Assembly: GCA_017610505.1 (NCBI GenBank)
Contig: JAFCBX010000023.1
Coordinates: forward strand, 1 to 14,077
Direction of reading: 5' to 3'
Length of the DNA stretch: 14,077 nucleotides
Source: Methanosarcinales archaeon
Lineage (GTDB): Archaea; Nanobdellota; Nanobdellia; Woesearchaeales; CG1-02-33-12
Position numbers and translations under genes: made by a program. The notes beneath the pieces were generated by a model. That model did not search any database, was not told the origin of the DNA, and saw only the letters and a list, made by a program, of their open reading frames with translations. Position 1 is the stretch's first letter; each line of letters opens with the position of its first letter. Below, in pieces: positions 5,352 to 10,609 of the stretch.

Positions 5352-5412
5352 AAAATAGCCCGAGTTCACTAATATACGAGCGCATTTAGGGTTTCATAAT
5401 TCTGGCTATTTT
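5352..5412 (+). promoter_or_regulatory. Inverted repeat / possible hairpin leader between tRNA-His and S13
   Basis: A perfect 9-bp inverted repeat (AAAATAGCC at 5352-5360 and GGCTATTTT at 5404-5412) encloses 43 bases; a smaller CTAA/TTAG pairing (5369-5372 with 5386-5389) could form inside. The 3' arm ends only 6 bases before the AAGG of the S13 ribosome-binding site. It could be a structured mRNA leader that regulates the operon, a processing hairpin, or a terminator for tRNA-His (the 3' arm is followed by ATTATT). The 5' arm also contains an 11-base copy of part of the tRNA-His T arm. Confidence 0.5.
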
Positions 5413-5429
5413 ATTATTAAGGTGTTGTT

Positions 5430-5903
5430 ATGGCAGATGAAGGATTCAAGCACATTGTAAGAATTGCCAATACAGACATAGATGGCAATAAAAAGATAGC
5501 AGATGCTATGAGAAAAATCAAGGGAATTAACTTTGCATTTTCTAATATGATATGCAAGCTTGTTGGTGTTGACAAAACAAAAAAGACAGGAAATCTGTTT
5601 GATTCTGAAATAAAGAAGCTTGATGAGGCTGTAAGAAATCCAAATGAATTTGGTGCGCCATCATGGATGCTTAATAGGAGAAATGATTATGAAACAGGTG
5701 AAGACAAGCATATTCTTTCATCAGACCTTAGATTCACCAAGGATAATGATATAAAAATATTAAAGAAAATCAAAAGTTACAAGGGCATGAGGCATGCATT
5801 TGGACTTCCAGTCAGGGGCCAGAGAACAAGGTCAAACTTTAGAAGAAACAAAGGAAAGGTTACTGGAGTACAGAAGAAAAAGGTTAAATCAGGAAAGGTA
5901 TAA
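5430..5903 (+). CDS. rps13: 30S ribosomal protein S13 (archaeal)
   Basis: A 157-residue member of the S13p/S18e family, which sits in the head of the small subunit and contacts the P-site tRNA and the large subunit. Residues 6-60 hold the N-terminal helix-two-turn-helix region (FKHIVRIANTDIDGNKKIAD, then GINFAFSNMIC). The C-terminal signature is GMRHAFGLPVRGQRTRSNFR at 119-138, followed by a basic tail. The length is normal for archaea. The start has AAGGTG at 5420-5424, 5 bases before the ATG, and follows the hairpin described above. It is the first protein gene of the cluster. S4 begins one base after its stop, and the Shine-Dalgarno of S4 lies inside the last codons of S13. Confidence 0.97.
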   Translation: MADEGFKHIVRIANTDIDGNKKIADAMRKIKGINFAFSNMICKLVGVDKTKKTGNLFDSEIKKLDEAVRNPNEFGAPSWMLNRRNDYETGEDKHILSSDLRFTKDNDIKILKKIKSYKGMRHAFGLPVRGQRTRSNFRRNKGKVTGVQKKKVKSGKV

Positions 5904-5904
5904 A

Positions 5905-6471
5905 ATGGGAGCTCCTAAAAAACAAAGAAAAAAATATTCAACTGCATCACATCCATGGCAGAAAGCAAGAATAGAGGAAGAATTAATACTATTGAAAGAG
6001 TATGGCCTTAAAAACAAGACAGAAATTTATAAGATGAGATCAATTTTAAAGGGATTTGCTGACCAGGCAAAGAATCTTATCACATCAAAAACAAAACAGG
6101 CAGAAAAAGAAAGAATAGCTCTTCTTAATAAACTATCAAATTTAGGACTTATTACAAAAACAGGAAATGTTGATGATATCCTTGACTTAAGCATAAATGA
6201 TATTATGGACAGAAGATTACAAACCCTTATTTATAAAAAAGCAATGACAAGATCAATAAAACAGGCAAGACAGTTCATTGTTCATGAGCATATTAATGTT
6301 GGAAATAAGAAGATAACAAACCCATCATATCTTGTTCCAGTTGAAGATGAACAATCAATTAGTTTTGTTGCAAACTCTAAACTGGCTGATTCAGAACATC
6401 CTGAGAGGGAGATATTAGTAAAAAAAACAAAAAAACCAAAGAAAATATCAAAAAGGTTTGATAGAAAATGA
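5905..6471 (+). CDS. rps4: 30S ribosomal protein S4 (archaeal)
   Basis: A protein of 188 residues, a primary 16S rRNA-binding protein. The N-terminus MGAPKKQRKKYSTASHPWQK is typical of archaeal S4/S9e. The S4 RNA-binding domain lies at about residues 102-150 (RRLQTLIYKKAMTRSIKQAR, then FIVHEHINVGNKKITNPSY). The tail is strongly basic. No zinc cysteines are present, as usual in this group. The ATG at 5905 is preceded by AGGAAAGG in the end of S13; an upstream in-frame ATG at 5794 lies inside S13 and is rejected. The stop overlaps the S11 start by 4 bases (ATGA). Confidence 0.97.
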   Translation: MGAPKKQRKKYSTASHPWQKARIEEELILLKEYGLKNKTEIYKMRSILKGFADQAKNLITSKTKQAEKERIALLNKLSNLGLITKTGNVDDILDLSINDIMDRRLQTLIYKKAMTRSIKQARQFIVHEHINVGNKKITNPSYLVPVEDEQSISFVANSKLADSEHPEREILVKKTKKPKKISKRFDRK

Positions 6472-6902
6472 AAGATGCCCCAACATATCATAAAACGAGT
6501 CAAGATAGAAGACAACATGGAAGGATAGGTATTGCTCATATATACTCCTCATACAATAATACAATAATTCATATAACTGACATAACAGGAACAGAGACAA
6601 TAGCAAGAACCTCGGGCGGCCAGATGGTAAAGTCAGACAGGCTTGAAAGCTCACCAACAGCTGCTATGATGGCAGCAAAAAAAGCTGCAGAGATTGTAGT
6701 AGAAAAAGGAATTGATGTACTTAATGTTAAGATAAAAGCACCTGGAGGCCACAATGGCCCTAATAGTCCAGGACCAGGAGCACAGGCTGCTGTAAGAACC
6801 TTATCAAGAACTGGTATAAAAATAGGTATTATAGAGGATGTAACTCCCACACCTCATGATGGCTGCAGGAAGAAGGGTGGCCGCAGGGGAAGAAGGGTTT
6901 AA
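6468..6902 (+). CDS. rps11: 30S ribosomal protein S11 (archaeal)
   Basis: A 144-residue platform protein of the small subunit. The family hallmarks are GIAHIYSSYNNTIIHITDIT (residues 21-40), TSGGQMVKSDRLESSPTAA (48-66), the glycine/proline-rich rRNA-binding stretch APGGHNGPNSPGPGAQAAVR (91-110), and VTPTPHDGCRKKGGRRGRRV at the end (125-144). Translation starts at an ATG that overlaps the S4 stop. The tail of the gene is followed by AAGGTGAT, the Shine-Dalgarno of rpoD. Two open frames on the opposite strand beneath it are shadows. Confidence 0.98.
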   Translation: MKDAPTYHKTSQDRRQHGRIGIAHIYSSYNNTIIHITDITGTETIARTSGGQMVKSDRLESSPTAAMMAAKKAAEIVVEKGIDVLNVKIKAPGGHNGPNSPGPGAQAAVRTLSRTGIKIGIIEDVTPTPHDGCRKKGGRRGRRV

Positions 6903-6913
6903 GAAGGTGATTA

Positions 6914-7750
6914 ATGATGAAAACAGAGCTTTTAAAACTCGATAAAAAACAAAAAAAGCTTTCATTTATCCTGAAGAATGCTGATGCTGCATTTGCAAAT
7001 GCCATAAGAAGGAATGCTATTGAAGAGGTCCCTGTAATGGCAATAGAGAATGTTGAGTTCAGGAATAACAGCTCTGTTCTTTATGATGAGATCATAGCCC
7101 ATAGGCTTGGCCTGATCCCTTTAACAACTGACCTTAAGTCATACAATCTTCCTGATAAATGCAAATGCAATGGCAAGGGATGTGCACAGTGCCAGCTGAA
7201 GCTAAAATTAAAAGTCATTGGCCAAGGAGTGGTTTATGCATCAGAGATAAAATCAACTGATCCAAAGGTCAAGCCAGTTTATCCAAAAACACCAATTGTC
7301 AAGATGCTTAAAGGCCAAAAGCTTGAGTTTGAGGCAACAGCTATTTTAGGCAGGGGAAAAGAGCATGCAAAATGGTGCCCAGGGCTTGTTTATTATAAAA
7401 ACATGCCAATTATTAACATAAATAAAAAATGTAAAAACCCAGATATGGTTGTAGAACAATGTCCTCAGGGCGTTTTTGAAGTCAAAAATAACGAATTAGT
7501 TTTAAATAAGGACAATTTACTGAAATGCCATTTATGCAATGCCTGTGTTGATATATGCGAGCCAAAAGGGGCAATAACAGTTGAGAACAATAATAAAGAC
7601 TTTATTTTTTATGTTGAATCATGGGGCCAGCTTGAGCCAAAAGAAATAATCACAGAAGCATTAAAAATAATTAAAGATACCTCAGACGAATTCATTAAGG
7701 AAATTAAAAAGAAAGCAAAGCCACAGAAGAAACCAAAAAAGAAAAAATAA
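6914..7750 (+). CDS. rpoD: DNA-directed RNA polymerase subunit D
   Basis: The archaeal homologue of the N-terminal half of bacterial alpha and of eukaryotic Rpb3, which pairs with subunit L to start polymerase assembly. The assembly domain is recognisable by NADAAFANAIRRNAIEEVPV (residues 22-41), VEFRNNSSVLYDEIIAHRLG (47-66) and LIPLTTDL. A CxCx4CxxC loop (C83, C85, C90, C93) probably binds zinc. The insertion domain is ferredoxin-like: C205, C208 and C211 with C183 would hold one 4Fe-4S cluster; C173 and C215 remain, and the first motif is degenerate, so one cluster rather than two is likely. The C-terminal tail is a lysine-rich run (about 263-278). GGTGAT at 6906-6911 precedes two adjacent ATG codons (6914 and 6917); either may be used. 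The tRNA-Leu starts 8 bases after the stop. Confidence 0.97.
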   Translation: MMKTELLKLDKKQKKLSFILKNADAAFANAIRRNAIEEVPVMAIENVEFRNNSSVLYDEIIAHRLGLIPLTTDLKSYNLPDKCKCNGKGCAQCQLKLKLKVIGQGVVYASEIKSTDPKVKPVYPKTPIVKMLKGQKLEFEATAILGRGKEHAKWCPGLVYYKNMPIININKKCKNPDMVVEQCPQGVFEVKNNELVLNKDNLLKCHLCNACVDICEPKGAITVENNNKDFIFYVESWGQLEPKEIITEALKIIKDTSDEFIKEIKKKAKPQKKPKKKK

Positions 7751-7758
7751 ACTCTCAT

Positions 7759-7844
7759 GCGGGGGTGTCAGAGTATGGTCAAATGAATACGGTTGAGGGC
7801 CGTATACCTTAGTGGTTGCGCGGGTTCAAATCCCGTCTCCCGCA
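7759..7844 (+). tRNA. tRNA-Leu (anticodon GAG)
   Basis: A class II tRNA of 86 bases. The acceptor stem is GCGGGGG/CTCCCGC (one G-U pair). The anticodon stem TACGG/CCGTA closes the loop TTGAGGG, with GAG at 7795-7797, reading CUC and CUU. The variable arm has 15 bases (7805-7819), with an ACC/GGT mini-stem. The T arm is GCGGG-TTCAAAT-CCCGT, and the discriminator is A73. CCA is not encoded. It fills the gap between rpoD (8 bases before) and L18e (10 bases after), so it must be cut out of the operon mRNA by RNase P and RNase Z. The same tRNA-Leu/L18e linkage is known from the Haloarcula S9 operon. Confidence 0.97.
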
Positions 7845-7854
7845 TAAAAAGAAA

Positions 7855-8220
7855 ATGACAAAGAGAACAGGACCAACAAACATTCATTTGAAAGAGCTGA
7901 TTATAGAGCTCAGAAAGAATTCAATTAGTCATAGCTCTAATTTTTGGAAAAGAATTGCGGAAGAGCTTTCAAAGCCTACCCGTGAGAGAAGGATTGTTAA
8001 CCTTTCAAGAATAAACAGGCACACAAAGGAAAATGAGAATATAATTGTTCCTGGCAAGGTTTTGGCTTCTGGTGATTTAGACCATAAACTAACAATTGCA
8101 GCATGGCAGTTTTCAGAGCAGGCATTAGATAAAATTGAAAAAGCTAATTCAAAAGCAGTATTAATTACAGAATTGGTTAAAGAGAACCCAAAGGGCAAGG
8201 GAATAAAAATAATAGGTTAA
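7855..8220 (+). CDS. rpl18e: 50S ribosomal protein L18e
   Basis: A 121-residue protein specific to archaea and eukaryotes, with an L15-like fold. Clear family features are MTKRTGPTNIHLKELIIELR at the start, FWKRIAEELSKPTRERRIVN, KVLASGDLDHKLTIAAWQFS and the glycine-rich end NPKGKGIKIIG. The start chosen is the ATG at 7855, 10 bases after tRNA-Leu. An earlier in-frame ATG at 7816 lies inside the tRNA and is rejected. No Shine-Dalgarno is evident (TAAAAAGAAA precedes the ATG), so excision of the tRNA would leave a nearly leaderless mRNA beginning close to this ATG. The L13 start codon follows the stop after one base. Confidence 0.96.
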   Translation: MTKRTGPTNIHLKELIIELRKNSISHSSNFWKRIAEELSKPTRERRIVNLSRINRHTKENENIIVPGKVLASGDLDHKLTIAAWQFSEQALDKIEKANSKAVLITELVKENPKGKGIKIIG

Positions 8221-8221
8221 A

Positions 8222-8641
8222 ATGATAATAGATGCTTCAGATATGATTTTAGGAAGGCTTGCTACTTATGTAGCTAAAAAAGCCCTTTTAGGCGAGAAAG
8301 TTGATATTGTTAACTGTGAGAAGGCAGTTATTACAGGAAATAAAAAATCAGTATTTGAAAAATACAAGCAGAGGAATGAAAGAGGCCCAAGGCCTACAAA
8401 AGGCCCTTTTATACCAAAAATGCCAGACAGATTTGTCAGAAGGTGCATAAGGGGAATGCTGCCTTATAAACAGGAAAAAGGCATTAAGGCATTTAAGAGA
8501 GTAATGTGTTATATTGGAATGCCTGATGAATTTAAAGATAAAAAGATAGAAATCATTCAGGAATGTAATGTTTCAAAGGTTCCAAGCCTGAAATATGTTT
8601 ATATTGATGAAATATGCAGGTCAATGAAGGAGAGAAAATGA
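8222..8641 (+). CDS. rpl13: 50S ribosomal protein L13 (archaeal)
   Basis: A 139-residue protein of the large subunit, an early assembly protein. The signature MIIDASDMILGRLATYVAKK opens the protein. VNCEKAVITGNKKSVFEKY follows at about 30-48, then the GPRPTKGPFIPKMPDRFVRR and GMLPYKQEKGIKAFKRVMCY segments typical of L13p/L13Ae. The length is normal for archaea. The gene starts one base after the L18e stop, and its own stop overlaps the S9 start (ATGA). Confidence 0.97.
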   Translation: MIIDASDMILGRLATYVAKKALLGEKVDIVNCEKAVITGNKKSVFEKYKQRNERGPRPTKGPFIPKMPDRFVRRCIRGMLPYKQEKGIKAFKRVMCYIGMPDEFKDKKIEIIQECNVSKVPSLKYVYIDEICRSMKERK

Positions 8642-9039
8642 AAATAATTCATGTGTCAGGAAAGAGAAAAAGAGCCATAGCAAGAGCTACCTTAAAAAAT
8701 GGAAATGGAACTGTTAGGATTAACAACCAGATTCTTGAATCATTTGAGCCAAAATTTGCAAGAATGAAAATAATGGAACCATTAATCCTTGCTAGTGATT
8801 TAACAAAAAAAGTAGATATAGATATTAATGTTGCTGGCGGTGGAATAATAAGCCAGGCAGAAGCTGTAAGGCTTGCAATTGCCCGTGCTCTGGTTGAATA
8901 CTCAAAAAGCAATTCCTTAAAAGAAACATTTTTAAAATATGACAGGCATTTGCTTGTTGCTGACACGCGCAGAAAAGAAGCATCAAAGCCAAACAGGCAT
9001 GGCCAGGCAAGGGCCAAAAGGCAGAAAAGTTACAGGTGA
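8638..9039 (+). CDS. rps9: 30S ribosomal protein S9 (archaeal)
   Basis: A protein of 133 residues from the head of the small subunit, whose C-terminal tail reaches the P-site tRNA. Family features are VSGKRKRAIARATLKNGNGT (residues 5-24), DINVAGGGIISQAEAVRLAI (62-81), LVADTRRKEASKPNRHGQAR and the basic end KRQKSYR. The terminal arginine that contacts the P-site tRNA anticodon arm is present. Its ATG overlaps the L13 stop, with GGAGAG upstream as Shine-Dalgarno. An in-frame ATG at 8614 would overlap L13 by 28 bases and is not favoured. The last codon and stop (AGG TGA) form the Shine-Dalgarno of rpoN. Confidence 0.97.
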   Translation: MKIIHVSGKRKRAIARATLKNGNGTVRINNQILESFEPKFARMKIMEPLILASDLTKKVDIDINVAGGGIISQAEAVRLAIARALVEYSKSNSLKETFLKYDRHLLVADTRRKEASKPNRHGQARAKRQKSYR

Positions 9040-9045
9040 TAAAAT

Positions 9046-9243
9046 ATGATAATACCTATTCGTTGTTTTAGTTGCGGAAAACCTTTAGCCCACTTGTGGG
9101 AAGAATACCAGGAAAGAATAAAAAAAGGCGAGGAGCCAAAGAAGGTTATGGATGATTTAGGCATTGAAAGATACTGCTGCAGGGCTTTGTTTTTGGGAAA
9201 TGTTGATTTGATAGACACAATTGCACAGTTTAAGAAACATTAA
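9046..9243 (+). CDS. rpoN: DNA-directed RNA polymerase subunit N
   Basis: A 65-residue zinc protein, the archaeal homologue of Rpb10, bridging the D/L platform to the large subunits. MIIPIRCFSCGKPLAHLWEE holds the first Cys pair (C7, C10), and ERYCCRALFL holds the second (C44, C45), the atypical CX2C...CC zinc motif of this family. The length is standard. The Shine-Dalgarno is the final AGGTGAT of S9. In many archaea rpoK, enolase and S2 follow; here nothing follows in this direction and the cluster ends, with a convergent nuclease gene 53 bases away. Confidence 0.97.
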   Translation: MIIPIRCFSCGKPLAHLWEEYQERIKKGEEPKKVMDDLGIERYCCRALFLGNVDLIDTIAQFKKH

Positions 9244-9296
9244 AATTAGACTTAGAGATGTTGTTAATACTTTTCTTCGTATAAATTCAACACAAA

Positions 9297-10274
9297 TCAT
9301 TTATTCTCTGCTTCTATTAATTTAGACTTTATTTCCTGCTCGCTTGGAAGCTTTGTTTTGTATTCTGCTACAAAGATTTCTTTCTTTAAATTACCTAACG
9401 CATAATGTACTTCTTCAATACCTTTATATTCACAAAGGATTAACCCAATAGTATCTCTTTCCCAATTTAACTGCTCATTTTCTCTATAGTAACTAATATA
9501 TTTATTCATCTGACCAATATATTCTGCTTTAAACTTCCCAATTTTAAAGTCTGCAAGAATAGTGCACCTAATCAATTTATGGAATAAAACAAGGTCTATT
9601 TTATGGATTGTTCCGTCTATAATTATTTTTCTCTCTTTTTCCCCTACAAAGAAATTAGAGCCAAATTCCTGAAGTGTTCTTTCGAATTTTGACAATAACT
9701 GATTCTTTAAGTCATTTTCAGAATAATCTTTTTTTAATTCAAGAAAATTGAAATTATAAGTATCCTTGAATACTTCTTCAGGTTTGATTGTTAATGCCAA
9801 TTGTTTTGTTATTGTTAATTTACCTTTTTTCTTAATATGATTGTACAACTTATTATTAATTTTGTCTCTAAGTTTTCTTACACTCCACCTGTTCATTATT
9901 GATTGATTTTCATAAAAGCCTCTTTCCTGTTTATTGCTTAAATATGTTAATTCAACATAATGGGACCAGCTTAATTGTTCAGACACTGTCTGAATAATTG
10001 GATATGTTTTGTAAAACCTCACCATATAGTGCAGATTAACCTTTCCAAATCCTAAATCATTGGCTAAACTTTTAATTAATTCTTTACCATAATCCGCTCT
10101 TTCCTTGTGCTGTAATTCTTCTCTTACAATCCTTTCACCTATTTGCCAATATGTTTGAACTCTTATATTATCCACAGCCTTATAGGCTTGTGCCTTGGCT
10201 TTTTCTAACAAAAACCTTATGTCATTAAGAACTTGGCTATATCCTTCAGGGCTTGTTATGATTTGTTTTTTCAT
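9297..10274 (-). CDS. DUF1016/YhcG-type PD-(D/E)XK nuclease
   Basis: A full-length 325-residue protein of the YhcG family. The N-terminal DUF1016 region (about residues 10-150) shows YWQIGERIVREELQHKERAD, then YGKELIKSLANDLGFGKVN and WSVRKLRDKI. The C-terminal domain (about 180-305) is a PD-(D/E)XK nuclease: D227 in KIDLVLFH, then D242-F-K244 in ADFKIGKFKAEYIGQM, and the Q255-x3-Y259 element. The usual ELK appears here as DFK, a conservative change that keeps a carboxylate. The family is widespread on bacterial mobile elements and near restriction systems; its role is uncertain. The gene stands alone beside a ribosomal cluster, which suggests acquisition by transfer. The in-frame TAA just upstream of the ATG fixes the start. 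Two tiny frames precede it. Confidence 0.88.
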   Translation of the reverse strand: MKKQIITSPEGYSQVLNDIRFLLEKAKAQAYKAVDNIRVQTYWQIGERIVREELQHKERADYGKELIKSLANDLGFGKVNLHYMVRFYKTYPIIQTVSEQLSWSHYVELTYLSNKQERGFYENQSIMNRWSVRKLRDKINNKLYNHIKKKGKLTITKQLALTIKPEEVFKDTYNFNFLELKKDYSENDLKNQLLSKFERTLQEFGSNFFVGEKERKIIIDGTIHKIDLVLFHKLIRCTILADFKIGKFKAEYIGQMNKYISYYRENEQLNWERDTIGLILCEYKGIEEVHYALGNLKKEIFVAEYKTKLPSEQEIKSKLIEAENK

Positions 10275-10367
10275 TGTTTATTTCTTGCTCTCATTTTTTA
10301 GTTGTAGTTTAAGTATGTCAGGCTTTGTTGCTTTTGACTTTTCATACTTTATACCTTTTTAGAAGTT

Positions 10368-10379
10368 GTTTATAAAATC
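10368..10379 (-). promoter_or_regulatory. Candidate TATA box for the nuclease gene
   Basis: GATTTTATAAAC on the minus strand is centred about 28 bases before an ATG at 10345 that opens a 15-codon frame, leaving a leader of about 70 bases before the nuclease start. A second candidate, GGTATAAAG near 10346-10354, would give a leader of about 50 bases. Confidence 0.35.
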
Positions 10380-10572
10380 TTGTTAGTTTTTTTCGGAAGA
10401 AAGAATATATTATTCGTAAGTTTTTTAGATTATCGAAAAATATTTGGTTTTATACCATTGAGTTAACTGATAGACATTGATTTTACTGTTAACTATTTTG
10501 ATTATAATTTCTGCTTTATTTTACCAAAAGAAAATGAAGAAGAGTAGTTAAGTTATAGTATTTAAACCAAAT

Positions 10573-10597
10573 ATAAAGATTTAAATATAATCTTTAT
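10573..10597. promoter_or_regulatory. leuS promoter: TATA box inside a 9-bp palindrome
   Basis: TTTAAATATA (10580-10589) is centred about 25 bases before the leuS ATG at 10610, predicting a leaderless mRNA. It lies in a perfect inverted repeat: ATAAAGATT (10573-10581), 7-base spacer, AATCTTTAT (10589-10597). A dimeric repressor bound here would block TBP, so this is a candidate operator. Confidence 0.5.
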
Positions 10598-10609
10598 TTT
10601 TTTAAATAA

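Larger units (their letters stand above)
10275..10609. other. 335-bp intergenic region between the nuclease gene and leuS
   Basis: No convincing gene. It holds divergent promoters for the nuclease gene (minus) and leuS (plus). Also visible are two very short minus-strand frames (10298-10345, 15 residues; 10271-10294, 7 residues, ending in an ATGA overlap with the nuclease start), and a pair of GTTAAC sites in a 7-bp inverted repeat (10461-10467 and 10488-10494). Nothing resembles a tRNA, a box C/D RNA or a known riboswitch. Confidence 0.5.

Noticed and set aside
5794..5904. Longer S4 reading starting inside S13
   Set aside because: It would overlap S13 by 110 bases in another frame; the standard S4 N-terminus MGAPKKQRK begins at 5905.
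6569..6850. 93-residue minus-strand frame beneath S11, and similar frames beneath S9 (8649-9017) and leuS (11162-11638)
   Set aside because: They mirror the codon structure of strongly conserved genes and match no family; shadows.
7816..7854. N-terminal extension of L18e from an ATG at 7816
   Set aside because: These codons are the variable and T arms of tRNA-Leu; the normal L18e N-terminus starts at 7855.
10461..10494. Pair of GTTAAC sites as an operator or integration site
   Set aside because: Each site is itself palindromic and short; in A+T-rich DNA such a pair is expected by chance and has no other support.
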